Made by a program: the position numbers and the translations under genes. Of a stretch of 64,000 bases of DNA, positions 43,950-56,369 are shown one piece after another (within the stretch, counting starts at the first letter, position 1; each line of letters opens with the position of its first letter). The notes beneath the pieces are model-generated. The model saw only the letters and a list, made by a program, of their open reading frames with translations, ran no database searches and was not told the DNA's origin. This stretch comes from Nemophila menziesii (taxonomy: Eukaryota; Streptophyta; Magnoliopsida; Boraginales; Hydrophyllaceae). The stretch is from the NCBI GenBank assembly GCA_029959085.1, contig JARWIR010000003.1, positions 34,096,005 through 34,160,004 on the forward strand. Reading direction: 5' to 3'.

Positions 43950-46900
43950 AATTCCTCTACGGATACTTAATGATTATCACAACTTGAAACACAAGGGGTT
44001 TCATTGCACCTCATAGAAAACGAGAGATAGTTAGACTTATTCAGAGAAAGAATGTTGATATTTTAGAAATCTTGGAAACAAGAGGTATTCCGTGTAGTGT
44101 AAATAACTATATGTGTACTATGTTATAAGGTCAGAAATATGTTGATAACTTTGATTTGGTTGAGCATGGAAGAATTTTCCTAGTTTGGGATCCAGACAAA
44201 GTTGAAATAGAGATACTCTTGGTTACTTCTCAAGCTATTCACTATAAAATAGTATGCAAAGTGACTTCTATTAGCCTACATACTTCTTTTATTTATGCGC
44301 TTAATGGTAAAATTGAGAGAAGGAGTATGTGAAACAACTTAGTGGATTTGGCGACTACTTTTGATGCACCTTGACTTCTCTTGGGTGTCTTTAATTGCAT
44401 TCTTGCACACAATGAGAGGAAAATGGTAGAGTTGTGACGATGGGAGAGTTAAATGAGTTTGCAGATTATTGTAACACTCTTGGTTTGGAAGATTTGCAAT
44501 ACTCGGGACAATTTGTTACGTCGGATGATAATTACATTCTTAGTCGAAATTATAGAGTTTTGGGATATCAAAGGCTCAAAACTTCAGATTATTATGTTCA
44601 TGCAGAGCTCATGCCAAAAATAAGTGTCTCAGATAATTCCCCATGCACTGTCTCATTGTTTCCTTAAAAGGTTACAAGAAAAGTACGTTTCCATTTTTTT
44701 AACATGTGGATTGATCATGAAGACTATGGAACGGTTGTTAGTATTGAGCGGAATAAGACTTATAGCCACGGTACCAAGAAATGTATCAATTACCAATTTT
44801 TTTGTAATTTGAAATATGATTTGAGAAGCTAAACAAAGAATATTATTCTCACATTTCCGAAAGAGTCAAAAGAGCGTTTGAGGTATTGAAGGTAGTCGAG
44901 GTAAAGTTTCAACAAAATTGGCTATCATACTAATTTTGATGAATTAGTTGAGTTTCAAAAAACATTACCACACTTCAATAGGACGATATTAGTTTTCTTC
45001 AACAAAAAGTGAAACTTGAATATAATCTTAAAAGCGATCGGTGTACAACATATAAGTGTTGATGGAAAAACATCTAGTGCTCAAGTGTATGATGCATTTG
45101 TGAATTATTATAAGAGTTTGTTGGGTTTGAGGGTTGATACAGATAGTATTGATTCTGGGGTTTTAGATTGGGGTATTATCTTGAGCAGCTAACAAGTTGT
45201 AGAAATGTGCAAAGAGATCTCCATAAGGATATAAAAGAAACTATCTTTCGTATAGCAAATGTTAAAGCTCCCGGTCCCGATGGGTATTCCACACTACTCG
45301 TTAAGAATTCTTAGGATATATATAGATATCAAGTGATACAAGCGGTACGTGAATTTTTCAATTCTATATTTTTACTAGACAAATTAAAAGCTACTACAAT
45401 TGCTCTTAATCCAAAGAAAGACATGCCCTTGAAAGTGGAAGATTGTAGGCTCATATTGTATTTTCATGTCATCTATGAAGTAATCACTATGTTTTTAGTG
45501 GATTGGATGAAACCAATCTTAAATGGGATTATTGATAAATCCAAAAATGATTTTGTTCCCATAATATCGATGGTCGGGAACTTTCACCTTATGCAAGAAT
45601 TAATGAGAGGGTATGATAACAATAGTAGTTCTCCTCGATACATAAATCAAATTGACTTATGTAAGGCTCATGATTCAATTTCATAGGATTTTATTCATGA
45701 GGTTCCTAAGGGGTACTATTTCGAGTAAATATATTAATTGGGTTATGGCATGCGTTACTACTTCTTCTAACTCAGTGGCTTTGAGTGGTGAGGTACATGG
45801 ATTCTTCAACGGGGAAAAATGAGTGTGACAAGGTGATCCTCTCTCACCCTACATTTTTATTTTGTGCCCTGAATATCTCTCCAGAATTCTGAAGAAAAAT
45901 ACGAGTCGTGACTTAAAGTATCATCGTAAATATGGTAAAGTCAATATTACACATCTAGCATTTACCGATGATCTCATGTTACTAACTAAATACTTCGTGT
46001 TGGTAAAGATTCTCATTGATACTTTGACGGTATTTGGGAAATGCTCGATAGTTTATTTAGATGTACTTAAATAAAACATCTATTGTTTGGGGATTATATA
46101 TATACCTCTTGAATAAATCTTGGAAACTACACAATTAGAAAAAAAGGAGTTTGCCTTTTCGATATTTGGGTGTACCTCTTGGAGTTTTGATTTTGCTTTT
46201 AGAGACCATAAACCTCTTATTGATAAATTAGGGAGTTATGTTTGGGATTGTAATACTCCTTTTCTCTATTATGAGGCTTGATTAGAGCTCATTGAATCAG
46301 TACTACAAGGAGTAGAGTTTTTTATTTGTCAATTTTCCCGATTTCAGTTTGTGTACGTGAACTAATTGAGAGCACTTGTAGAAACTGGGATGACAAGTCT
46401 CCATATATTAAATGGAAAGTTATTTGTACTCCGAAAAAAGAATGGGTCTTGGAATTAAGGACTTAGGTGTGTGGCACAAAGCATAACTCATGAATATGTT
46501 GTCAAAATTTGTTTATTATATATTTTTTACTTTGTATTAAATGGGTGCATGGAGATTATTTAAAAGTGCAAAGTGTTTGATCGTGGCAAGTGAAGAAGAT
46601 AGAATCTCCACTTTTGAAAATTGTTTGGGAATCAAAGAATGAAATTGGAACTTCTCTTGTGACTGTGGAAGATGCTAAAATATTATCTGTTGGTTCTCCT
46701 CGACTAGCAATCCCTCAAATGCAAATGCTAGCGGTGAGTATTATGCCTTATATAAGAAACCTTATGATGTGTTTTGTCGTTGATCTTTTGAGAAAGTTGG
46801 GGAAAATATTATGTGAGACACTTGTATTTCTCCTAAGCATGCAATCATGGTTTGGATGGTGTTGCATAAAAGGCCTATAACAAAAGATAAAATGGTGTAT

Positions 46901-47220
46901 ATTGAGTTGGATCCTCTTTGTGGATTGTGTGAATAGGACTTTGCATTGAAAGACCACAAATTTTTTCCAAATGTGCCTTTGATAAAAGTATTTGGATTGA
47001 GGTGAGAGAGTAGTTGAGTATTGGAAAAGAAATGGGTATGATATTGAGCTCACTCAAATGATCAAAAAACTCAAAATTAGAGAGAATTGGAGGAAAAAAG
47101 CATAGAGATTTGCTTTTGTGGCTACAATCTATCACATTAGATGAGCAAGAAACCACCTTTCTATGAATGAAGTAGCATCTTCTTATGACAATTGTAAAGG
47201 AAATTAATTTTTGTACTAAT
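43950..47220 (+). mobile_element. LINE 2 (L1-type ORF2), degenerate
   Basis: The plus strand holds the order of a plant L1 ORF2. Endonuclease (about 43990-44670): GFIAPHRKREIVRLIQRKNV, HGRIFLVWDPDKVEIEILLV, LLGVFNCIL and LNEFADYCNTLGLEDLQYSG. Reverse transcriptase (45230-46070): KAPGPDGYS, VGNFHLMQELMRGY, QIDLCKAHDSIS, and HLAFTDDLMLLT (catalytic block with Thr for the first position of the usual ADD). zf-RVT (about 46850-46930): VWMVLHKRPITKDKM, ELDPLCGLCE. Then RLWIEVREWLSI. An A-run at 47404-47411 may be the tail. Many stops and frame changes; no RNase H is evident. ORF1 is not seen. Confidence 0.8.
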
Positions 47221-47734
47221 ACTTTTTTATTTGTTAAGTACCCACATTATTCCTTCATGAATGATAGTATGGTGTTATTTTCTAGTGTTGCAAGACATTA
47301 AAATAATGTATCATTGATAAATACTACCTTAAGCTTTCAGGATGAAGTGGTATTTGTATTTCTTATACATTCTACATTTCTTTACATATTAATATAACTA
47401 TTTAAAAAAAAATCTCTCATTGTATAACCCAAATGAGAGAATATTAAGCCTATGGAGGATTTGCACAATAGTTTCTCACTCAATTAAATCTTTAGCTAAA
47501 TATAACTCTTGTTAGAGCAGCTATATCATCTTTTTTATTTTACCTTTTTATATGTAAAAATCCAAGTATCATTGAATTAAAGAGAAAGAATATTATTTTT
47601 CGATATAAATCTAGATGCAAGATGTTATTAAGTATTCCCATAATAGTGTATCAAAAAAATAGGGACAAAGGACAAGTGCCACTATATGCATTCTGCGAAG
47701 AGCGAGAGAGACCTACTTGAGGATATCATAACAT

Positions 47735-48319
47735 ATTTTGAATAGGGATGACAATAGTTACGGTTAAAACCCGACACCGATGATAACCGAACCGATAAAA
47801 AACTAAATTATATAACCGTGGTTAAAACCACTAGGTTATGGTTTTGAAAAGTGTGTCCGATGGTTAAAACCATTAGGTTATGGTTTTAAATAAAAATAAA
47901 ACCGAATAACCGAAAACCGACTATTATCATATATATTTTCATATTTTATGATAATCTAGTTAAAATTAGATATATTAAAATTACAAAACCAAAATCCAAA
48001 TACTCGATATAACCAATTAAATAAAAAATATGTAATTCATTAATAAACCAACAAAATTTTATATATCTCGGATATTTTTCTTATATGTGTGGTTTGGTTT
48101 TATGAAAATTAATATATTTATTAAATTATCATTTGATTATTGTTAAAAAACCGCAAGACCGTTTAAAAAACCCGAAACCGAACAATGCGGTTTTGGTTTT
48201 GAAATGTGTAACCGATGGTTAAAACCGTTAGAGTATGGTTTTTAGTAAAATAAATGGTTATGGTTATGGTTTTTGATATCTTTACAAAAAACCGATCCGT
48301 TGTCATCCCTAGTCTTGAA
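47735..48319. mobile_element. hAT-like MITE, 569 bp
   Basis: Inverted ends TAGGGATGACAA (47743) and TTGTCATCCCTA (48311), with outer 8-mers ATTTTGAA and GTCTTGAA agreeing at six of eight positions. An 8-bp duplication and this terminus are typical of non-autonomous hAT elements. The interior has repeated ACCGATGGTTAAAACC motifs, some inverted. No ORF belongs to it. Confidence 0.75.
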
Positions 48320-48501
48320 TAAGTACTTAACGGTCACTTCGATAAGCACATTCGTAAAAGAATTAGCAAAATTCTTCGTAATAATCCATTCTTTACTATA
48401 GGATATTTTTGGTCGTCCTTTACAATAGAAATAAATCAAGTTTTTTTATTTTTAACTTTTAAAAATAATAATAGTTGCAACAAAAACGTTTGAAAGAACA
48501 T

Positions 48502-48645
48502 AATTGCAAAGAAAACACATAGTTGCTCTTCTGATGAGAGCCTCTGAATTACTTAATTAAATACACAGAAAGACGCTCCTGTGAAGAAAGTCTCCCTTAG
48601 ACAAAAATGGTAGGTTGAAAGGCGCCCCCAAAGAGCGCCTTTCAT
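48502..48645 (+). repeat. MULE 2 left TIR
   Basis: Aligns to the complement of 53060-53226 with gaps. The innermost GGCGC-rich block can fold on itself (GAAAGGCGC ... GCGCCTTTC). Confidence 0.6.
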
Positions 48646-49029
48646 TTATATATATATAAAACAGGTTTTGAATTTAAAAACTCTTAAATTTCCTAAACCC
48701 ATTTCTTTTCCTTTTCTCAAAAAATCTAAAAAAATATACATAAAAAAATTCCAATCACAATCCATTTATCTTATTTCTCTTCATAGGTAATAGTTCAATC
48801 CATTACACTTATTATTATTATCTATTGCAATTTTAATATGTTTATATGATTTAATTTGACTTTTTATCTTTATGAATGTGATATAATTGGTATCATTTTT
48901 AGCTATATTTGTATAACCAATAAATGTTTGTCCTATGTTATTTATTCTAAATTGTTTGGTACAATCATTTTTTCTTTGAAAATTATGGTACATTATTAAT
49001 GATATTTTTTTATTTTAGGTTTTGATAAT

Positions 49030-49708
49030 ATGGATTGTACATGGTTATATTGTTGTGGTGGTAGAATTTATAATAGTAGCAACGGTGCGGTAGTTTATAT
49101 CGACGGAGAAAGTGGTGTTTTTACGACCAAAGAAAACACAACACTTCGTGAACTCAAAAAAAAATTATGTTCAAATTGCAATTGGATCGAAAGAGAGGTT
49201 AGTTTTGATTTACTTTGGCGTATTAATTTTCTCGAACCCTCCACCTTTTCATGTTTTAGTTATGAAAGATGAGATGCTCAAATAAATGATTAGTGGTATA
49301 AAGAACATGCATTATTAATGAATTGAGTTTTATGTCGATGATAAAGAAAAACAAAAAGTTATGGTTGATTGTCAACATGAAAAGGGTGAGCAAATTGCGA
49401 CTGAGTCAACTATTCCATCTTCAGCTCATTTGATAATGTGTGATGCGATTCGTTATATTGATAGTAACGATGATAGTGTTAGATATAGTGTTTGTGATAC
49501 TGACTCTTTGGCATTCGAAGAAGAAGGCACAAATTGTAGTGTTTCTAGTGACGATGATAATATTAATCCAGATTTTGGTATTCCACATTTTGGAGCTGTT
49601 AGTATGGCTCATAAGGAAATATCTATTGATTGGTCAACAAGTCAACCAAATTCATTCGAGGTAGAAGTCGAGCTTATGTTGAGGGCATTGTATGCATCAA
49701 AAGAATAA
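49030..49708 (+). pseudogene. MULE N-terminal region relic
   Basis: After an acceptor-like TTATTTTAG, ATG 49030 starts MDCTWLYCCGGRIYNSSNGA, VVYIDGESGVF, TTLRELKKKLC and VSFDLLWRI. This is the arrangement of the PB1-like N-terminal domain that precedes the transposase core in many plant Mutator-like proteins. A TGA at 49270 and a frame change lead to a second open stretch (49361-49708) with FYVDDKEKQ-like sequence before it and an acidic Ser/Asp-rich body (CSVSSDDDNINPDFGIP). The DDE core, zinc finger SWIM and remaining parts are absent. Family assignment is by resemblance. Confidence 0.55.
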
Positions 49709-50210
49709 CTTTTGATGGAGGTCGATAGGTGGCATATTAAGAAGGGTAAAGAATATAGGGACGACCGATCCACAAGTACATCAAAGTATAATTTGAACAA
49801 TGCCAAATTGTCTCAAAACCCTATTCGGTCAGTACCACTTGATTTTAGAAAAGCTTATCTAAAGTACAACAATCAAGTAGATTCCCCTGCCTTCCATGCA
49901 AATTTATGCCACATCACCTAGTCAAGCACCATCGTATGGTGTACAATTAACCTACCACAAAATTACTAAATTAAAATATAATACTAATTTGTCGAAAGTG
50001 AATATGTAGTCTACCTTACCTATCTCGGTTCCAATTGATCTAACTCATCCCGATAGAATGGAAGACAATTTACAGATGTATTTATCCAGACTTAGGCCCA
50101 CAAACAAAATCAATCCTTATTATAATTGCATAAGAATAGTCTAATACAAATAATAGTATTCTTGTACTTGCTATGCATACAAGGGAGCATTCATTTGAGG
50201 TTGACTCTCA

Positions 50211-51045
50211 CTAGTGGTCCCAAATGTAAATGCTCTCAACACCAAATTTGTACAAAGTATTTATCATTTGTACCCAAGGTTTTGGAAATAAATTAATCAT
50301 ATTGTAATACCTGGAGGAGTAGAACACATCCCCAAAATAGGTATCGACCATGGTTTTGGCACAATGCCACAAACCACTGTACAAATGCGCCAAGACTGCC
50401 AAACCCCAACAATAAGTACATATCACGATAAGACCTTCCACTAAACGAAGATATAAGGTAGACACCTCATTCTTCTTTTCACTCGGAAAAAAATAACCAT
50501 CAATGACATGTTCAATGTATCCCCTAGCATACTGTCTTAAACGCTCATCATTGGCATCGACAAAATGGAGATCTAAAAAAATAAAAAATAAATAAACAAG
50601 CACAAAAATAAATAAAATCACTGCCAAAATTGTCTTTAAGACACTTCAATAGTAATACATACTTATTCCCCTATCGCAAGTCCAATCCTTCCGCCGGTCT
50701 AGGAGACCGGCCAAGGATTTGCATACACTTCATATCTATATCTATTGCGGTGTTGAATATAACACGTCCACCATCAATGGGTAACCCTATAATCATGATG
50801 ACATCCTATAATGTTCCGTCATCTCACCGGCCGACAAGTAATATGTATGGGTTTCTCTTCTCCACCTTTCTACCAAAGCATCCGCTGTTAGAGCTTTTCT
50901 GTTAAGAATGTAGCATCTTCGTCTAGACGCTGATTCAAAGTGCATAAGGCTCAGTTGACAGTTACATTGTGTATTTTTGAAATACACCTAAAACCGGTCT
51001 CTTCAAGAAATGGCAAGACACACAAATCGACCTCCCAAAGAATGG
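50211..51045 (-). pseudogene. Plant mobile domain (PMD, MAIN/MAIL-like) gene relic
   Basis: Two minus-strand pieces resemble the aminotransferase-like plant mobile domain. The first (50987-50793) reads ADALVERWRRETHTYYLSAG, matching the conserved ALVERWRPETHTFHLP-GE block, and is followed by a stop and a GYPLMVD remnant of the GLPVDG block. The second begins after an acceptor (TTTTTTAG, 50573) and reads FVDANDERLRQYARGYIEHV, YFFPSEKKNEVS, and YCWGLAVLAHLYSGLW, matching the Y-R-Y-L-G--LF...YSWG-AVLA-LYR-L blocks. It ends at TGA 50211. PMDs occur in host silencing proteins and inside MULE and gypsy elements. Here it lies antisense to the MULE relic and between the MULE ends, so I take it as cargo. 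Confidence 0.7.
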
Positions 51046-51254
51046 ATTGTACATGTTAAATTCATAATTGTCCTACTCACAAACAAATAACGGTTTAGTA
51101 GTAAATTTAAAAAAATAAAAAAAATGGAAAATATATAAGGAATAAATTACGTCGCCTTCCCATATTTGTTGACTCCGGCGAAATTTTTGAGGAATAAGCA
51201 CGCGAGACACAAATTCATAATTGTAGTCAACTTTGCTTATTCCGGCATTGTTTA

Positions 51255-51500
51255 GTCCTATAAAGAATTAAAGGGGTCAATATTGAAATAATAAAAGTTT
51301 AAGGGACCAATAATGTAATATGTTTAATTAAGTTTCAAATTCAATATACACATTTAAGGACCATTGGTGCAATAATGAAAATATAAAGGGACCATTGGTG
51401 CATATTCGTCAATTTAAGGGACCAAAAGTGTAACATTATGTAACAACATTCCTTGATTTGACAATAATCATATAAGAAGCCAATAGTGCAATAATATATT
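51255..51500. repeat. Degenerate TTTAAGGGACCAATAGTGCAAT repeats
   Basis: At least six irregular units (AAGGGGTCAATATTG, AAGGGACCAATAATG, AAGGACCATTGGTGC and others) in the MULE interior. They resemble the periodic regions at 10800-10960 and 33030-33470. Confidence 0.65.
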
Positions 51501-51638
51501 TTTAAGAGACAAATTGTACAAAATAACTCAACAGTTATATTAAACCCTAACACAAAATTATCAATTCTTAGTTCAAATTCATCACTAATAGTGCACATAG
51601 AACTATATAACTAAGAAAAATACACAAAAATTAACAAT

Positions 51639-51639
<1 letters not shown>

Positions 51640-51674
<35 letters not shown>
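51640..51674. repeat. (TA)n(TG)n microsatellite
   Basis: Five to six TA units then about twelve TG units. Confidence 0.9.
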
Positions 51675-52419
51675 AGTTATTAACTTAAAGAGTCATATAT
51701 ACAAAACCCAACCCCTACAAAGTCCTTAGTTTTTTTATACCCTTAAAAGATCCATATTTTTATATTTTACCATTTCTACCCTTAAATTATAATAAATAAA
51801 TTAAACATTACCTTATATATTAAAATAAAGAAAAAAACATCAACGTTGAAAAACAATAAAACATAAACTTAAAACTCATCTCTTCACATTCGCAGAAACA
51901 AAAAAAAAACATCTCACCTTCCAGCCGCTCTCCTACACAAGAAAGTCGTCGTCACTCCACCATAATAAACCCGGCTTGGCCACCAAACCCCTCATGCACA
52001 AGAAAACCGTCGCCACTCGTGATCCCTTCTCTACCTTCATTAACCCCGCTAGGCTAAGCCATCAATAATCGAAGAATCCAAATCAAGGTGAAAAATTAAT
52101 TTTTACTATTGAGACTCTAAAAAATTAATTTTTCCATAAACATTCGAAGAACCCAAATTAAAGTAAAAAATTATTTTTTAACATTAAAGGGATGAGTTTT
52201 AGGTTTTATGTTTCATTATGTTTCAACGTTTACTTTTTTTTTAGTTCTGAAATAATTCAACGTTTTCGGTTGTACAATTTTTTTCTTGATTTAAAATTTA
52301 TAATTTTATTTGAAGGGTTTTATGTTAGGTTTAATGCAAAAAAGTGTTTATGTGATAATTTGAAGTATCGTAACTCCATTGTTTTATACTATCAACCTGC
52401 TTCTTTTATATTGCATCGT

Positions 52420-52525
52420 TTTTGCACCGTCAACCCACGATTTTGCAGTGTCAACCCATTATTTTTGCATTGTCAACCCACGACTTTTGTAGTATCGTCC
52501 GACTATTTTTGTACTTTCAATTCAT
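52420..52525. repeat. Degenerate tandem repeat (about 28 bp)
   Basis: Units of the form CACCGTCAACCCACGATTTT occur about four times with changes. The 120-codon ORF over it (52192-52554) is a result of this repeat and AT-rich DNA, with no motif. Confidence 0.7.
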
Positions 52526-53059
52526 TATGTTTTATTCATACTTTTAGCCCATGATTTCTAATTGATTTTTGTATGTTTTTATGCACATGCAGGTTTGACG
52601 ATTCAAGAAAGTGGTCTAATTTTATATTATAAAACTGGAAAAATTATGGAATATTTAGTTTTAGAATAGGAAATATCGTAATTATATAAATGTTTTGGTT
52701 TTAGAATTTTGTAACATGTGAATGTTATAATTATATAGTTTTTTAAGTATGAAAAGTAATATTTTTGTATGGAATGGTTTGTTTGAAAAGGGCGTCTTGA
52801 CTATCTGTTTGAAAATGACCTTTTTGAGCGGATTAGTGAGTGATGGACTTCATGACCAATTCTCTCCCTCCCCATATATAAACATGTGTGTGTGATTATA
52901 ACAAATAAAAGGGGAATCATATACCTAAATTAGAAGACAAAGAATATGCTTAGATGAGTGCTTGTAGAGTTTAGAATGGTGGGCGGCGCTGCAATCCTTG
53001 GAGGAGCTTTTTTGTTTTTTTTTGTTAGGGTAAATCTGAAGACGCTGTGGTATTTTATT

Positions 53060-53226
53060 AGGTGAAAGGCGCTCCTCCGAGGAGCGCCTTCAAACCTAGT
53101 TCGGTTTGTACAAAAAGCGCCCCAAAGGGAGCTCCTCTACTTAATAAAGACTAATTATTTACTATTTTATTAGTTAACAGAAAATAAAGCATTTTGGAGG
53201 AGCGCCTATTCGTTTCTTTTGCAATT
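53060..53226 (-). repeat. MULE 2 right TIR
   Basis: Partner of 48502-48645. It contains the palindrome AGGCGCTCCTCCGAGGAGCGCCT (positions 53066-53088). Confidence 0.6.
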
Positions 53227-54004
53227 TCAAAAAAAAAACTTGAATAAATATTCTTCTTTTCACATCTATAAATAGCGACCCCCATTCACTTCAAAGGTAA
53301 ATAATTATTTGAATCCTTACAAAATCTACAAAATTTCTTTACTCAACTTTACATACAATAGTTGACCTACACTTAAAGAGATTTATGATATTTCAATCTA
53401 GATAAAAATTCCATTTGACCAATATAGAGACATAACTTGAGTATTTGAGTGCCAACAGATTTACTCAAGGGGAGGCTTTTACTTAGGCCTAAGGGGTTCA
53501 AGGCCCCAAATCCGATAAATTTTATAATATGGAAGTGTAATCAAAGCTGACAGGTGCAACCGGAGCTACCACACAGGTCCAATTTTATTAAGAATCCATT
53601 TAAATTATACTTTTTTGAATAACATATACTGAAAAAATTAATTAGGAATTTTCACCAAATAATATAAAACGAAAAGAAAAATAATATTCTTCCAATTTCC
53701 AATACCTAAAATGATAAAATCTCTTGCGGTTCTGTAACATATTTTTCGTGTTTTTTCTTCCAAAAAAACATGTCATACTCTCAATTCTTCAATAATAGTC
53801 TTTTTAGCCAAAAAAGTTATTCCACATATGTCATATTTAGAATTTTAATGCAAAATAAATGATCTTTTTCATATTCTACTTTCTCTTTCTAAAATATCTC
53901 AATAACCAGAAATTTAATTCTTTATCTCTTATAATTAGGGATATACTGATCATTTTTAACTAAATATTTCCTATTTTTTAGTTCCTTAATATGTGTAGTA
54001 TTTA
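53227..54004. other. AT-rich spacer
   Basis: No gene or element ends seen. Confidence 0.4.
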
Positions 54005-55110
54005 GGGGTGGAAATCGGATCCAAAATTTCCTATTTTCGACTATTACGCTCCGAACATTCCAATTTCGGAATAGATTTTTAAGGTCTGAAATTCCAATTT
54101 CCAATTTTTCCGAAAAAAATCGGATCGGAGTTAGAACTACATATAAATTTCGTAAATTTCCGGGTTTTCCGATCCGTTTTTATTTCTGAATTATATTTTT
54201 AATCCAATTTTTTTTTCAAATTATATTTCAAAATAATATTGAATAGAGTATTTGAAACATGAAAATTAATGACCTATTTCTTTGGTCCTTTAAAATTTTT
54301 AGAACTTGAAAATTAACTTGGCTTCCACATATACTGTCCCGTTATTTCCAATACTTTTTCAAAGTATACTTATAAATCAACTCAAGACTTGATTAATCTA
54401 AAAAAATAGCTAAATTTATTCTGAATAGGTTCATCAATTAGCTTCTCTCTTCCTTGTATTATTGATAATGTCTGTAAGGAAACCCTCAATAGATGAACGG
54501 ATTCATGCCTTTGCCAACAAATTTCATATCACTGAAAATACCCGTAAACCTTTTGATGTTGTTAACTACTTTAACATCCGTAACCGTTTCAATGATACTT
54601 ATGGTCAGAACAAAGACAATCCAACAATGCCTTGTGTGGTCTTCTTTTCATAATGCTGAAACAATGTTTTCGTATTTTCTCTAATAACTTATACAACATT
54701 GTTTTCGCACTTTTTCAAACAACTTATAGGAAATCGCAAGATCATTTTGAGACTCGAAGGCAAGACTTCTTTGGAACAAAATTGCAGGATCATTTTCCGA
54801 GGCTTTTTTGCAATATTTGTTTTTCCATGTAATTGGAAAAGTAACAGTGGTTTAGCATTGTTTTCTTAACTAATGTTACTTTGTTACTTCATGTAAATTT
54901 TAAGAGTAGTTTTTAACTATTGTTACTCTTCATGTAAGTTTTATAACTTTAGTTTCTTCGTGTAAGATTTAAACTACTGTTTCGATTAATAACCAGTAGT
55001 TCCGCAATTTCCGAACCAAAAGTTCCGAAATTCTGAACCCAAAGTTCCGAAATTTCTGAACCAAAAGTTCCGGTAAATTCCAAAATTCCGAATTCGGAAT
55101 TGTTTTTCCC
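54005..55110. mobile_element. Possible hAT-like non-autonomous element
   Basis: The left end AGGGGTGGAAATCGG and the right end CCGAATTCGGAATTG...TTTTTCCCACTTCT are inverted with mismatches. Both sides carry many TTCCGAA/TTCCAATTTCC units. It abuts the RNase H domain of LINE 3, which it seems to interrupt. No 8-bp duplication was found. The small ORFs (54462-54832) are not recognisable. Confidence 0.4.
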
Positions 55111-55114
55111 ACTT

Positions 55115-55500
55115 CTGAAAAATTGGTTAATAAGGTTTAAACAGTCATTCTCTATCTCCACTTTGCCTTTTGGATACTTAGCCGCCAGTTGACATGCTTC
55201 AGCTTCAATAACAAAGTTGACCACTATCTTCTTTGCAAAACCATCAATCATACAACCTGCTGAATTCCTAACTTTACAAGCAAAAGTAATTTGGTTAATA
55301 TTGATATCAACAGAAGCATCACAATTAATCTTAAAAAAACCAGGTAAAGGGGGTTTCCATGAAAAATTCCTTTATTCTCTAAGATTATTATCCAATGTGA
55401 ATCTTGAAATACAATCCATTCCATCTGAAATATCCATGTTTGGTGTATTTCTTATATTTCTTTTAGCCTAAGTAGTTGATCTATTGGCTAGATTAAACTC
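55115..55500 (-). pseudogene. LINE 3 RNase H relic
   Basis: Reads KINCDASVDININQITFACK, VRNSAGCMIDGFAKKI, then EAEACQLAAKYPKGKVEIEN and DCLNLINQFFRSGKN. It has the first catalytic Asp (NCDAS), the EAEA Glu and the END Asp of the RVT_3 type of RNase H. The C-terminal His-Val/Asp block is lost where the neighbouring element begins. Confidence 0.75.
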
Positions 55501-55699
55501 ATCATAGGCTATTATAGCATCCTGCAAGATTTTTTGAGGGTCTGGAGTTGTCCCTCTGAAAATAAATTCATTCCTGCCCTTCCATATAAACCAAACAATA
55601 AAAAAATCCAATTCACCCAATTTGCCTTTAATTTCACTTTCTAAAGACTTAGTCTAAGAAAATGAATCCACTTCTTAAAATTAAAAGTTGGTTCTGATA

Positions 55700-56300
55700 A
55701 TGAATTGAAACAGAATGGGCTAGCCATCAACACTACTCTAGCCCATGAACAATGGAAAAGAAGATGTTCCACGTTTTTATCACAGATTCCACAAAAGTAA
55801 CATGTAGCTAAAGCTATTTTTTTCTTTTCTTTATATTATCATTTTTTGCCAAACCATTTTCACAACAATTCCATATAAAGTTCTTGATTTTTGGCATGGT
55901 ATTCATTTTCCAAATAAATTTCCAGTCTTTAGACTCTAAATTAACAAATGAGTCTCCTTTTTTCTGTTTTTAATAATTTCTTCTCTTTGTTGAGCCTTCC
56001 AAAGTCTTATATACATATCCATAACTGTTAAATCCCAATTATTTGAAAAGATCCAAAATGGGGAGTCAAGACAGTAGTAAGCTGGGATATATATACTTGA
56101 GATGGTTGCTACAACTTCAGAGGAGAATAAAGAGTTCAACATATCCATCTCCCGTTCCTTTTTATCATAATCAATGAGCTCATAAACAAAAGTAATTTCA
56201 CACCCTAAGGGTTTAATAATATTATGAATTTTAGGGATCCAGGAATCTTCCCATATTCTAATATCCTTTCCATTGCCCACATTCCATTTTATATGTTTAA
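55700..56300 (-). pseudogene. LINE 3 zf-RVT and linker relic
   Basis: The ORF from 56280 begins MGNGKDIRIWEDSWIPKIHN, the usual 'G-G--I--W-D-W-P' start of the region after RT. Near 55740-55810 lies the zinc-binding FCGICDKNVEHLLFHCSWAR-like block. Frame changes split it. Confidence 0.65.
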
Positions 56301-56369
56301 CAAAACAGGTTCTACCCTCAACACTTTCAAAACTTTATACAGTAAAGTGTCTTTATTATTAAATAATTT

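Larger units (their letters stand above)
48502..53226. mobile_element. MULE 2, carrying an antisense plant mobile domain gene
   Basis: Inverted ends share AATTGCAAARRAAAC (left 48502, right complement to 53226) and, further in, GAAAGGCGC...GAGCGCCTTTC/TCAC blocks (48618-48645, 53060-53093). Inside, the plus strand has a relic of a Mutator-type N-terminal protein and the minus strand a PMD relic. No 9-bp target duplication is recognisable. The ends are approximate to a few bases. Confidence 0.6.

Noticed and set aside
52192..52554. 120-codon ORF inside MULE 2
   Set aside because: Made of AT-rich DNA and a degenerate 28-bp tandem repeat; no domain.
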